Assembly (NCBI GenBank): GCA_001281695.1
Contig: LJIE01000006.1
Location: forward strand, 1-44,659
Length of the DNA stretch: 44,659 nt
From: a bacterium 336/3
GTDB lineage: Bacteria > Bacteroidota > Bacteroidia > Cytophagales > Thermonemataceae
Direction: 5' to 3'
In this document: positions 1-9,800 of the stretch, piece after piece
Layout: each line of letters opens with the position of its first letter
How positions within the stretch are numbered: position 1 is the stretch's first letter
Program-made: the position numbers and the translations under genes
Notes under the pieces: generated by a model
What the model was told of the DNA's origin: nothing
What the model saw: only the letters and a program-made list of their open reading frames with translations
The model's database searches: none

Positions 1-415
1 AGACCGCCCTCCCTTTTAGATAGTTAAATTTCCTTAATCAAGCTTATAAAAACTCTTTTTAACATCAAAAAAGACATTTTATCAGTCAAAAAAACAGAAA
101 TTATCCGTCAAAACTTTGGCTTAGACCGCCCTCCCTTTTAGATAGTTAAATTTCCTTAATCAAGCTTATAAAAACTCTTTTAACGCTATAAAAACTACCT
201 TTTATAAGTCTATGAGCATCCAAAAAAAACATATTATCAGCGAAAAAACAGAAATTATCCGTCAGACTTTTGATTTAGAAAAACTCCCTTTTAGGATGTA
301 AGTTTATGATTATGAGATATTTATTATTTTAGTTTGACTTATAAAAACTCTTTTTACAGGTATATCTATGTCCTAAAAAAGACAGCGTATCAGTCAAAAA
401 ACAGAAAATATCCAT
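1..415. repeat. Long direct-repeat cluster upstream of parA (candidate centromere)
   Basis: Three units follow each other. Units starting at 1 and 123 share a nearly identical first 60 bases, and a third, decayed unit starts at 277. Each unit ends with a core reading roughly ATCAG(T/C)(C/G)AAAAAACAG followed by an A/T stretch and ATCCGTCA; cores lie at 81-122, 236-276 and 389-415, about 153-155 bp apart. A fourth copy lies at the other window end (44556-44659). The position directly upstream of a parA/ribbon-helix-helix operon fits a partition centromere, since small ParG-like partners bind upstream repeats. These units are longer than usual iterons. An origin or regulatory role is also possible. 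The repeats are seen; the role is inferred. Confidence 0.6.
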
Positions 416-491
416 TTAATATTAATAATTTATTAGTATTGAATAAATTATTAACTAATAATAAAATATTAAAAATTAATAAAACTAATAC

Positions 492-522
492 TTTGAATAA
501 TTAAAATAACTTATTAAATTTG
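492..522 (+). promoter_or_regulatory. Bacteroidota-type promoter of the par-rep operon
   Basis: TTTG at 492-495 and TAAATTTG at 515-522 are separated by exactly 19 bases, matching the known Bacteroidota consensus. The ParA start codon at 552 lies 29 bases downstream of the -7 box. The flanking 415-551 stretch is almost pure A/T with repeated AATAAATTATT- and AATTAATAAA-like words, suitable for operator sites of the ribbon-helix-helix partner or for strand opening. Confidence 0.65.
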
Positions 523-551
523 AATAAAATTAATAAAGCTAATAAATTATT

Positions 552-1301
552 ATGAAAGTAATTGCAGTAACCAATAATAAAGGTGGTGTAGGAAAGACAA
601 CCAGTTGTTTAAATATAGCAGGAGGGCTTGCTAAACTTGGTAAGAAAGTTCTTACGATAGATATGGATGCTCAAGCTAATCTTACTATTAGTTATGGTAT
701 CAGTGAAAAAACACAAAATCATATAGGCAGGGTTTTATTGAAAGAATTATCTTTTGATGAAGCAGTACATAAAGTGGGTAAAGTAGATGTTTTGCCATCT
801 TCTCACAGTATGATAGCCTTAGAAAAGAAATTAGTAGAAGAAACTCTCAGTGAACTTTTCTTAAAAAGAGCATTAAACACTGTCAAAGATAAATATGATT
901 ATGTAATTATAGATTGTGGACCCAATTTAGGAAAACTTACAGCTAATGCTCTTTGTGCTGCCACAGATTTTATTGTACCTATTCATACAGAATTTTTTTC
1001 CTTCAAAGGAATACAAACCCTCTTTTCTTTTGCCCAAAATGTAAAAGATATGATTAACCCAGATATTAAGTTAATGGGAATATTGCTGACTAAATATAAC
1101 GAAAATACACGAACAGCAGTACACAAACAAGTTGCTTCCAATATTAAAAATAGTGGTAACAAAGTATTTGAATCTTATATAAGACAAAATATAGCACTCT
1201 CTGAATCGCCTATGGCTGCAAAAGACATTTTTGATTATGCACCAGATTCTAATGGTGCAGATGATTATTTGGAATTATGTAAAGAAATTATCAACTCATA
1301 A
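552..1301 (+). CDS. parA: ParA-family partition ATPase
   Basis: This 249-aa protein is a Walker-type partition ATPase that segregates plasmid copies on the nucleoid. The deviant Walker A motif KGGVGKTT occupies residues 10-17, near the N-terminus, so there is no N-terminal HTH extension. This is the short (type Ib-like) form, in which a small partner binds the centromere. A DMDAQAN box follows near residue 37, and VIIDCGPNLG carries the Walker B-like aspartate. The gene starts at the only ATG compatible with the promoter at 492-522. It is followed after 7 bases by a small ribbon-helix-helix gene and then rep, so partition and replication appear co-transcribed. The family call is secure. Confidence 0.95.
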   Translation: MKVIAVTNNKGGVGKTTSCLNIAGGLAKLGKKVLTIDMDAQANLTISYGISEKTQNHIGRVLLKELSFDEAVHKVGKVDVLPSSHSMIALEKKLVEETLSELFLKRALNTVKDKYDYVIIDCGPNLGKLTANALCAATDFIVPIHTEFFSFKGIQTLFSFAQNVKDMINPDIKLMGILLTKYNENTRTAVHKQVASNIKNSGNKVFESYIRQNIALSESPMAAKDIFDYAPDSNGADDYLELCKEIINS

Positions 1302-1308
1302 AATACAA

Positions 1309-1575
1309 ATGTTTATGAAAAACAAAAAAGAAATCCCTGATTTATATACTTTACCAACATTTGGAGAAGGTACATTCAAAACAGAAACTAAAAGTTTTGA
1401 AAATAAAGGTGATACTTCCAAAAATAAGAAAAAGAATAGTACATACTATTTAAGCATGGATATTATAGAACAAATAGATAGAATGGCTTATTGGGATAGA
1501 ATGAATAAAGGCGAAGCCATTGAAAAAATACTTAAAGAATACTTTGAAAAAAAATCTTACGAACCTATTCCATAA
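1309..1575 (+). CDS. Small ribbon-helix-helix partner of ParA
   Basis: This 88-aa protein starts at ATG 1309; a second in-frame ATG at 1315 is equally possible. An upstream in-frame ATG at 1231 lies inside parA and is unlikely. The first 45 residues are polar and probably disordered. The C-terminal 40 read TYYLSMDIIEQIDRMAYWDR followed by a lysine-rich second helix, the strand-helix-helix pattern of ParG/CopG-like DNA-binding dimers. The position between parA and rep fits the centromere-binding adaptor and autorepressor of a type Ib partition system. The fold is inferred from the pattern; the role rests on context. Confidence 0.72.
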   Translation: MFMKNKKEIPDLYTLPTFGEGTFKTETKSFENKGDTSKNKKKNSTYYLSMDIIEQIDRMAYWDRMNKGEAIEKILKEYFEKKSYEPIP

Positions 1576-1578
1576 ACT

Positions 1579-2676
1579 ATGAAAAATGACTCTTCTCAAG
1601 TTCCATCAGTTCGTCTTGATAAAAATATTGCTCATAATGCTTATGATTTCAAGATATATGAAAAAGACGAGAATTTACTTAAAAGTATAGTTCTTTATAT
1701 TTGTTACAGTTATCAAAACCATATTCTGGAGTATGGAACGATAGACCCCTATGATTTTTGTAAGGTTATGAATTACAAAAGTAGGGCTTATTTATTCAGA
1801 AATCACTCCAATCCAGCACAACTTCAAGGAATGTCAGAAGAGCAGGTAGAACAGCTTAAAAACTCTGGAGAATATATCTGGGATAGTGAGTTGGAGAACG
1901 TTTTATATAGGCTAAGTACAGAGCCTTTAAAACTATCCTATTCTGGTAAAACCTTTGAAGGCAAAATAGTACATGGTATAGATTCTATACTTATTTTAGA
2001 AAGTATTCAAGTTGTTTTAGATGCAAAAAATAAAAAGAGATATTATAAGTTTAAAGCGTCTAATAAATTTTTAAATAATCTATCTCGTTATTTCACCAAT
2101 ATCAATTTGGAAGCCTTCAATAATTTACGAAAGTCGGGCTTACAAAACTTATATTTATTTTTAACCAATTTGAAAGATAATATTCTTTATAAGAATGAAG
2201 ACAGAGCAACTGTAAACTTCGATTTGTTGTGCAATTTGGCTGAAATTAAGAACCAAGAAAACAAGCAGAAAAAGAAGTATTTGATAAAAGCTTTGGAAAA
2301 AGTAAACCAAGAAACTAAAATTAATATTGAATTATCTTGGAATCAAAATGGGAGATATTTTTATCAGCCAGTTTTCAAATTTCAAATGAATGAACAAAAA
2401 ACTAAACTACAAAGAGCAGTTGAAATGACAGAAGCATTTGATACAGCTCTCTTAAAAGTATTGGTGAAACTCTATAATGAACTTCATCCAGATTTACTAC
2501 AATTTACTACTTTTAAAGACTGGTTTAATGACAGTAAAAAGAACAGATATGAAAAGGCGTGGGCGTATGTGAAAGTTCAATATGAAATTTTTGGTAGAAC
2601 AGTAGAAGCGGATTCATTGGAGGTACAGAAATTTTTGGATACTCGCCAATATGAAATTCCTGATATAGAAAAATAA
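1579..2676 (+). CDS. rep: Plasmid replication initiator (Rep_3/RepB-like)
   Basis: This 365-aa protein resembles theta-plasmid initiators of the Rep_3 superfamily, with two winged-helix domains. The middle holds the typical sequence YYKFKASNKFLNNLSRYF, then helices with LRKSGLQNLYLFLTNLKDN, and a second Lys-rich segment KQKKKYLIKALEKVNQETKI followed by a strand-rich FYQPVFKFQM. The length is normal for the family. It starts 3 bases after the ribbon-helix-helix gene, so translation is likely coupled. Its TAA stop (2674-2676) abuts the first iteron at 2677, so the origin lies immediately downstream. Initiators of this type bind iterons and often repress their own operon. No frameshift was seen. 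Confidence 0.88.
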   Translation: MKNDSSQVPSVRLDKNIAHNAYDFKIYEKDENLLKSIVLYICYSYQNHILEYGTIDPYDFCKVMNYKSRAYLFRNHSNPAQLQGMSEEQVEQLKNSGEYIWDSELENVLYRLSTEPLKLSYSGKTFEGKIVHGIDSILILESIQVVLDAKNKKRYYKFKASNKFLNNLSRYFTNINLEAFNNLRKSGLQNLYLFLTNLKDNILYKNEDRATVNFDLLCNLAEIKNQENKQKKKYLIKALEKVNQETKINIELSWNQNGRYFYQPVFKFQMNEQKTKLQRAVEMTEAFDTALLKVLVKLYNELHPDLLQFTTFKDWFNDSKKNRYEKAWAYVKVQYEIFGRTVEADSLEVQKFLDTRQYEIPDIEK

Positions 2677-3437
2677 GGTGTTACTAACTCACCACCCTAA
2701 ATTTAAAAACATCATAAATAATTAAAAAACAAATACTTACATCTAACAATAAGGTGTTACTAACTTACCACCCTAATTTATAAAATATCATAAATAATTA
2801 ATTATTAACTACTTATATTAAAAAATCAAGGTGTTACTAACTCACCACCCTAATTATATAAATTGCTTTAAATAGCTTAAAACAGTTTTTTAGCTGATAT
2901 TTTTCACAGATTGAAAGAAAGAGCCTTAAATTAGAAACTTAAAAAATCAAGGTGTTACTAACTCACCACCATGATTTTAGAAATAACATAAATACTTGAA
3001 AACTAAAAATTTATATTTAAAACAAAGGTGTTACTAACTCACCACCTTACCTGTTACTAACTTACCACCATGTTACTAACTCACCACCTTAAATTTTAAA
3101 AAAATATCATAAATTGTTGATTATAAAATTTTTATATCAAAAATAAAGGTGTTACTAACTCACCACCCTACCTGTTACTAACTCACCACCTGTTACTAAC
3201 TCACCACCCTAAATTTTGACACTTTTTAAGAAAACCACATAGAGTCGCTGTAAACAATGTTTTTTAATTATTTTAGGTGTTACTAACTCACCACCCTAAA
3301 TTTTCATCAAAGAAATAAAAATAGTCTTTTAAAGCGAATAAACATAGATTTTTGAATATGCACCTGTTACTAACTCACCACCCTTATATAAAATAAAAAT
3401 TAAATATTATATAATAGGGTGGTAAGTTAGTAACACC
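2677..3437. repeat. Iteron array of the replication origin (12 direct, 1 inverted)
   Basis: The unit is GGTGTTACTAACTCACCACC. Full copies start at 2677, 2753 (CTTACC variant), 2830, 2951, 3027, 3148 and 3276. Copies lacking the first two bases start at 3052 (CTTACC variant), 3071, 3173, 3191 and 3365. One inverted full copy lies at 3418-3437 (CTTACC variant). GTTACTAAC inside each unit is a small odd palindrome. Spacers are very A/T-rich. Start-to-start distances of 76, 77, 121, 76 and 121 recur, and a three-copy block (3027/3052/3071) is repeated 121 bp later (3148/3173/3191). The position downstream of rep is that of an iteron-controlled theta origin. Confidence 0.92.
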
Positions 3438-3949
3438 TCAGAATAAGGATTTTTATTATCAGGTTTTTAGAGGCATAACAAAAAGCATTTCTCATAAAGG
3501 AGATGTTTAAAATTTTATTCTTGCCACACTTTGAAATTCAAAGTGTGGCAAGAATAAAAAATTCCAAAGAAATAATCCTTTAGAATCAAATATTGTGAGA
3601 TATGCTTCCAGACCCTTTTATTCCTGACAAGTTGCTCCTCAGCAGAGCTTGTTTCCGCTTCAAAGGGTAAAACAAATATATATGATATTCTTGTATTTTC
3701 AAATATAAATCGAGGATTTTTTATAAAACTTAGTATAAATTTTTCTTGAAATTCAAAGAAAAATACTTCATGTATGGTATATAAATTCTTGATTATGTGT
3801 TAATTGATATTAAAAAATCAACTTAGTACCATTAAACATTTTGGGGTAAAGTTACATAGAATTGATATAAAAAGATGATTATTAGATAGTTAAATATAAC
3901 AAAAAAACATTTAATCATTTTATAAATTAAGGTTTAATAAAACTAAACC
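3438..3949. other. Non-coding stretch between origin and hsdS
   Basis: Apart from the 47-bp palindrome and the hsdS hairpin terminator, this stretch holds no convincing gene. It has one less A/T-rich patch near 3605-3670 with a loose inverted repeat (GACCCTTTT at about 3611 against AAAGGGT at about 3663) and an internal CAAG...CTTG pair. It could be part of the origin, such as a primosome or single-strand initiation site, but nothing decisive is visible. Confidence 0.4.
3513..3559. repeat. 47-bp perfect palindrome beyond the iterons
   Basis: Two 23-base arms mirror each other around the single base at 3536. The inner part reads GCCACACTTTGAA, A, TTCAAAGTGTGGC, and the outer part is A/T-rich. 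With almost no loop it would extrude as a cruciform in DNA. As RNA it could form a long hairpin with flanking T and A runs, so a bidirectional terminator separating rep/ori from the convergent hsd operon is possible. A dimer-resolution or replication-arrest site is an alternative. A 26-codon ORF (3503-3583) runs through it and is not believed to be a gene. Confidence 0.7.
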
Positions 3950-3956
3950 TTAATTT
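3924..3956 (-). terminator. Hairpin terminator overlapping the hsdS stop
   Basis: AAATTAAGGTTTA (3924-3936) pairs perfectly with TAAACCTTAATTT (3944-3956) around a 7-base loop. The hsdS stop codon (3950-3952, read on the minus strand) lies inside the stem. A T-rich tail follows in the minus-strand direction. It would end transcription of the hsd operon before the origin. Confidence 0.65.
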
Positions 3957-5209
3957 ATTTTTACCTGCCCATTCATGAGCATAGGCAATAGCCAATCTCT
4001 CAATTCTGTGAGTTTTTGATTTTCTAATAAAATAGTTTGTTTTTTTTCTTGTATGGAATCTATAAAATCATAAAACTTATTTACAATTTTTTCTTCTGGT
4101 AGAGCCATATAATAAGAATCAGCAAGTGAATCTAACAGTAAATTTTTAATACCACTTGTTTTACCTTCATAACCAAAAAAAACGCCATTATCATAAAGTT
4201 TATTCCAATAGTAAACAAAGTTATAAAGTAATTTTTTGTTCTTTAAAGATATTGGTTTGCAAAAGTTTGAGCAAATTAAAGGATATTGAAATCTTCTCAT
4301 AGTTGCATTTGTAATAAACCCAAGTCGCCCTGTGGATTGGGTAGGGCTACCTCCTGAAATTTCAATAATTAAATCATGAGATTGTAATATTTTAAATGAA
4401 TTTTTCTCTAAAATATATCTTGTTGGAGGATTTAATTCATTTAGCCCATTTAATCCATTAATATCTGCTCCTCTAAAACAAACTACTTTTTTTGTAAAAT
4501 TTCCTTCTATTTTATCTTTCCCCCAATCACCACTTTTATCTATGGTAATTAAATCTCCTAATTTTTCAACTTCCCACCTTTCAGGAATTTCTCTTTTTAG
4601 TTCTTCACTCCATACCATTTTGCCACCACTACTTTTATAGGGCTTTCCATTCTCATCAGGGAAATCGAATTGAACAAACCAATAATCATACAGCGTTTTT
4701 GCCATTGCCTCCAACTCTTTATTGATTTCGTTATTTAATTCGATTTTAGCATCTAAAGTAGAAAGAACAGATGCTATTTTTTGTTGTGTAGATATATGAA
4801 TTTGAGGAATGTGAAATCTTAAAATTTGATTTTTATCACCACGAGGCATTTTCGTTCCTTTAGCCCCTTTCATCATATGACTAAAGAAATCATCTCTAAA
4901 TAAAGAGTAGTATAGAAATTTTGAATCAATGTCTGGCTTTGATTTTAAAACTAAAACATCTGGAGAACAACCACCACTATTTTTTGCATACCATATTTTT
5001 TTTAAATAAGGACGTATGTTGCCAATTAGTATATCTCCTTGAGAAAATGCAATTAAATTTCCTTTGGGAAGAACAGTAGTATTTGAAATACCACCTTTGT
5101 TTTGCAACATACTATCAGTAGTTACAAAAGATTCTCTTGAAACTTTTGTTCCATTGATTCGAGTTTCAGAGTAAAAAGCTACTTCTGATAATACCAACTG
5201 ACTATTCAT
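3950..5209 (-). CDS. hsdS: Type I restriction-modification specificity subunit S
   Basis: This 419-aa protein selects the DNA target for the HsdR2M2S complex. The layout is two target-recognition domains (about residues 1-135 and 215-350), each followed by a conserved helical spacer. The first spacer has QQKIASVLSTLDAKIELNNE and then a TLYDYWFVQFDFP segment; the second has NQKLTELRDWLLPMLMNGQV. The PRGDKNQILRFHIP sequence closes the first recognition domain. It starts inside the last codons of hsdM (8-base overlap), so translation is coupled. The family is clear; the DNA target cannot be read from sequence. The N-terminus begins a little late in the first recognition domain compared with many HsdS, which may only reflect this subfamily. 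Confidence 0.93.
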   Translation of the reverse strand: MNSQLVLSEVAFYSETRINGTKVSRESFVTTDSMLQNKGGISNTTVLPKGNLIAFSQGDILIGNIRPYLKKIWYAKNSGGCSPDVLVLKSKPDIDSKFLYYSLFRDDFFSHMMKGAKGTKMPRGDKNQILRFHIPQIHISTQQKIASVLSTLDAKIELNNEINKELEAMAKTLYDYWFVQFDFPDENGKPYKSSGGKMVWSEELKREIPERWEVEKLGDLITIDKSGDWGKDKIEGNFTKKVVCFRGADINGLNGLNELNPPTRYILEKNSFKILQSHDLIIEISGGSPTQSTGRLGFITNATMRRFQYPLICSNFCKPISLKNKKLLYNFVYYWNKLYDNGVFFGYEGKTSGIKNLLLDSLADSYYMALPEEKIVNKFYDFIDSIQEKKQTILLENQKLTELRDWLLPMLMNGQVKIN

Positions 5210-6833
5210 AAATCAGTCCTCCTAACTGCTTTTTTATTTCTTCTTCAAGTGTTTTAGATTCAGCAAAAAGAGTATCCAAGTTTTGTTTAAAATCATTCAT
5301 TTTTTCTTCAAATTCTTGATGAGTAATGTCCATATACTCAATTTTTACATCAAAATATTGCCCTGCACTAAAGCTGTAATTTTTCTCTTTAATCTGCTCA
5401 TAAGAAAGCACCACACTAAAATCGTCTATGGCTTGGTGTTTGTTAAAAGTCTCAATAATTTTTTTTTCTTCTTCTTCTGTAAGTACTGTTTTTTGGTTTT
5501 TACCATCTTTTATAGTAGTACCCAATTTAGAGGCATCCATCAGTACAATATCGCCTTTGGTGTTGGCTTTATCTAAAAATAAAATAGATACGTTTGTGCC
5601 TGTGGTAGCAAAAATATTGCTGGGCATACTAATTACACCTCTCAACATTTTGTGTTCTACCAACCTCTCACGTATTTTCTTTTCAATACCACTTTGAGCT
5701 GTAATAAAACCCGTAGGTACAACAATGGCAGCTCTTCCTTTTTCGGAGAGCGAAAACATAATATGTTGGATAAAAAGCGTATAAATTGCCATTTTATCTT
5801 TGTCTTTTTGGGGTACATTGGGGAAACCTGCAAAAAAACGTTCATTGTTTTCTTTTGTATCTAAATCAGCTACATAATCGCTAAAATCCAGTTTAAAAGG
5901 TGGATTAGAAACTATATAGTCAAATTTCATAAGAATATTACTATTTGGCTCTTTGTGGTGAGGTGCAAGTAAAGTATTGCCTTGTATAATATTTTGGATA
6001 GAGTGAACAAGATTATTAAGAATCAGGTTAAGGCGTAACATTCCCGAAGATTTTTGAGAAATATCCTGAGAGTAAATGGTACATTTATCATCACCAATGG
6101 CATGAGCTAAATTCATTAAAAGTGTTCCAGAACCTGCTGAGGGGTCGTAACAAGTAGCATTATTTACAGGCTCATCTACCAAAACAGCAGCCATAATTTT
6201 AGCTACTGCATGAGGTGTGTAATATTCTGCATATTTTCCGCCACCATCTTTGTTATAATCTTTGATGAGGTATTCAAAAATAGTAGAAAAGAAGTCAAAT
6301 TTCTGATTGAATATACTTTCAAAACTAAAATTTACAAGAGCATTGATAATAGCTCGGCAGAAATTATCTCTTTTAGAGCTATCAGTAATAAAGTTGCTTA
6401 ACTCATCAAACAATATGATTTTTGAACCTGAATCTGTTTTTACAGAAAAAATATCATTGTTAAAAATAGCAATATCTCTGAGCGTATCATCAAAGAATTT
6501 TGCAAATTCATTCATGTTTTGCCTTTCAAACAGATAGGGTATATAGTGCTCTTTTTTTAGTTTGGCACTATTGGGGTTCATTTTTAATAAGAGGAGTTCA
6601 TATTCTTCTTCTGAATAGGTATGAATGGTTTTTTCCCAACTTTCGGCTGTTTCCAATTTTTGGTCTTCTTTTTTGGTTTCATATACAAACTTATCATTCA
6701 TAAATTTGTATAAAAAAGACTGGGTGATTATTTTAAACTCATTTCCATCATTTCCTAACCCAGAAGAAGTACAAATGCTTTTTAAATTGTCAATTAATTC
6801 TTTTGTTTTTGCTGTAAAATCTAATGTTACCAT
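5202..6833 (-). CDS. hsdM: Type I restriction-modification methyltransferase subunit M
   Basis: This 543-aa N6-adenine methyltransferase forms the core of the type I complex. The N-terminal HsdM helical domain is followed by YYTPHAVAKIM, the S-adenosylmethionine-binding motif I DPSAGSGTLL (from residue 230) and the catalytic motif IV NPPF (from residue 310). The length and motif order are normal, so the enzyme looks intact. It overlaps hsdR by 7 bases and hsdS by 8, giving a tight R-M-S operon on the minus strand. The C-terminal coiled region (YMDITHQEFEEKMNDFKQNL and on) probably contacts HsdS. Confidence 0.96.
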   Translation of the reverse strand: MVTLDFTAKTKELIDNLKSICTSSGLGNDGNEFKIITQSFLYKFMNDKFVYETKKEDQKLETAESWEKTIHTYSEEEYELLLLKMNPNSAKLKKEHYIPYLFERQNMNEFAKFFDDTLRDIAIFNNDIFSVKTDSGSKIILFDELSNFITDSSKRDNFCRAIINALVNFSFESIFNQKFDFFSTIFEYLIKDYNKDGGGKYAEYYTPHAVAKIMAAVLVDEPVNNATCYDPSAGSGTLLMNLAHAIGDDKCTIYSQDISQKSSGMLRLNLILNNLVHSIQNIIQGNTLLAPHHKEPNSNILMKFDYIVSNPPFKLDFSDYVADLDTKENNERFFAGFPNVPQKDKDKMAIYTLFIQHIMFSLSEKGRAAIVVPTGFITAQSGIEKKIRERLVEHKMLRGVISMPSNIFATTGTNVSILFLDKANTKGDIVLMDASKLGTTIKDGKNQKTVLTEEEEKKIIETFNKHQAIDDFSVVLSYEQIKEKNYSFSAGQYFDVKIEYMDITHQEFEEKMNDFKQNLDTLFAESKTLEEEIKKQLGGLIYE

Positions 6834-9800
6834 GATTGCTTTCCGTAATATTCGTTTATATATTCTTTTGCCAGATGACTATTGATAAATTTTGCAGATT
6901 GTGTATCAAGTTTAATTTTATGATTGCTAAAGTTTTCAATGACCATATTTATTAAAAGTTGGCTAAAATAGCTTTCATTTTCCAACATTCGCATATTCAT
7001 TAAGACTTTTTTATCAGAGTCAGCCTTTATCTTTATGAGTGCGTCATGTATTTGGCTTTCTCTCTTTGAAATAGTACCTTTTTCTAAAATGCGTTTATGT
7101 AATCGAGCATATTTAGCATCATGATTATATTTTGCTTTCAATAAGTTATTTCTACGATTTAGGTCTGTTATTTGAGTATAAATTTTTTGTAGGAGAACTA
7201 TATTGTCTTTCATTTCTTCTTGGTTAATTTCATCTAAATTTTTCTTGGTAAACAAACGTTTTAATTCTTCATAAAGACTAATAAATTCTGGGTCGTTTTG
7301 GTCAAAATTATAACTTAAAGCTTCACGAGCTTGTCTAAGACTATCTTTGAGTTGGTCTGCAATAATGAGTTCCTCTTCTGACATTTTACGGAACATAAAT
7401 ATTACATTCTCTAAAGCAGCGTTTAGTAAATTGGTAATCTCTGCATTTTTTTCTAAAGAATCTTTGAGATTGAGTAGCTCTAAATGTCTTGTAGTTTCAC
7501 CATATAAAATATGTAGTTTCTGAAAATCTATTTTATCAAGAATTTCATAATATCCATGAGAGCGAATTATATTATATAGGTTTTTAGCATTTTCAAGGGC
7601 TTTTTTGATGTCTAATATAATTTTTCGGTCTTCTATTTCTCCAATTTGCTGTGAAAAAATCTCGGCATTTTGTGTATCATAATGCCAAAGAGCCTCTTTT
7701 ATATCTTCAATCTCATTTTCTATTTCTTCTACAGATTTGAATAAGCTTGAATAATGCTGCATTTCATCACCCAATTCCAATTGAAGCTCATCAAAATAAG
7801 CCTTGTTTGTTTTATCAAACTCTTTGCTTATATCAGCAAAATCAACTACATAACCATACCTAAGTTTTTTATAAGGTCTGTTTACTCTTGTAAGAGTTTG
7901 TAGTAAGTTATGGTCTTTTACTAAACGCCCTATGTATAGCTTTTTTAATCGTTTGGCATCAAAACCAGTTAAAAGCATATTAAAAACAAACAAGAAATCT
8001 ATTTTACCATCTTTAAAGTCTTCTACTTCCAGTTTTAGTTCATCTTTATTACCTGCATTATGTAATATAAGAGAGGCTGTAAGATTTTTTTCTTGTTTTT
8101 GGGTATAGTTGGTATATTCTTGAGTGATAGGACGTGCTATCAGATAAGGTTCTTGAGGTTCTAATACTTTTTGTGATGGATTATACTTTTGAACAAAAAT
8201 CTGAAATAGTTTTTTAGCTTGTTCTGAACTATCACAAACTACCATAGCCCCAATAGTATGCTCATCTAAACGAATACGGCTTTTAATAAAATCATCAACA
8301 ATATACTCTAACATAGGTTCAACAAAACGAGGATGTGCATAAACATTGTGTCTATCTATATCACCTTTAAGCACCTCTATTTGCTCAAGAATATCTTTTA
8401 ATATAATTTGATAGTTGGTTTGTATATCTTCTCTCAGAAGTCTTAATGTATATCCATCTGCAACAGAAGCATTGTAATAATATTTGTGTATATAATCTCC
8501 AAAAATAGCTTTTGAACTTTTATCTTGTTGTATGAGTGGTGTTCCTGTTAAACCAAATAAAATGGCATTTTTATCTGAATTTTGTAAATTAGCTAAAAAA
8601 CTACCTTTTGGATTATAACTACGATGAACCTCATCTAAAAAATAGATTCTTTGAATGTTAATATCATAATCTTGGCTTTTAAGTGAATCAGTATCATCTT
8701 GAAACTTTTGAATATTGACAACGGTAATCTCTTTTTGACCTGAAAAATTATGAATAGCTTGTTTTTGCTTAAAGTCATTCAAAAGTTCTTCTTTAGAATG
8801 TACAGTATGGACAACTAATCCACGACTTTTAAATTCTTTTGATGCTTGATTCATCAAATCTATTCTATCTACGATAAAATAGAACTTTGGAACAATACCT
8901 TTTTTCTGAAAATAATCTGTTAAGAAATGTACATTATAAAAGGATAAGGCTGTTTTTCCACTTCCTTGAGTATGCCAAATAATACCTTTCTTTATTTCTT
9001 TGTCTAATGTTTTTTCTATTGCTTTTGTTGCAAAAATTTGAGGATAACGCATGATATGCTTTTCTAAACCATGACTTTCTCGCACATAGGCAATTCCATA
9101 TTTTAATAAAAATTTCAATCTTTCTCTACTAAATAAAGACGTAATAATACTATTGGTAGGTGTATTAGGGGATTTGTTGGTGATAAACTCAGGACTACTT
9201 TTAATAGCAACTAAATTATTATCCTTCAAAATAAAATTTTCAAGTTCGTTATTTTCAAGTTTAAGAAGTTTTGACAAATCAAGAGTTTCTTCTTCTCTGA
9301 AACAATTAAAATTGGCATTAGAATAAGAGGTAGAAGAATAAAAAGCTCCTTGTATAGGCTCTATGGAGTCTGTATCATACTCCATATTATTAGAAAACAC
9401 GAGTATTTGTGATATATTGATAAATTTACGAAATTTTTTATTTTTAAAGCGAGCATCTATACGCTCTCTTTCTGCAAGAATACCATCATGATTATTAGGT
9501 TTTTTAACTTCAATAAATACTAAAGGCATACCATTGATAAGAAGAGTTATATCTGGTCTAAACTCATCGTTTCCATTTTTATATGTAAGTTCTGTAACAA
9601 CATGAAAAGAATTGTTATCCATATTGTCATAATCTATGAGTTTTACACCTGATGTTGGGTTTAACATATTAAAAAATGCTTCTCCTAAATCTTCATTATC
9701 CAAAGCTAAAGATACATTTGTATAAATCCGTTTGACTTCAGCATCTTCTATATCTGGATTGATATTTTTGATAGCCTCATTAAAAATATCAGTAAAAATG

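Noticed and set aside
1231-1308. Extended start for the ribbon-helix-helix gene at 1231
   Set aside because: The extension lies inside parA and gives 26 residues of no protein character; ATG 1309 or 1315 fits operon spacing.
2677-3437. Iteron array as a CRISPR array
   Set aside because: Spacing is irregular (18 to 128 bases start to start), spacers are A/T-rich and partly similar, some units touch, one is inverted, and no cas gene is present.
3503-3583. 26-codon ORF starting after AAAGGAG
   Set aside because: It simply reads through the 47-bp palindrome; Bacteroidota rarely rely on such ribosome sites and the peptide has no features.
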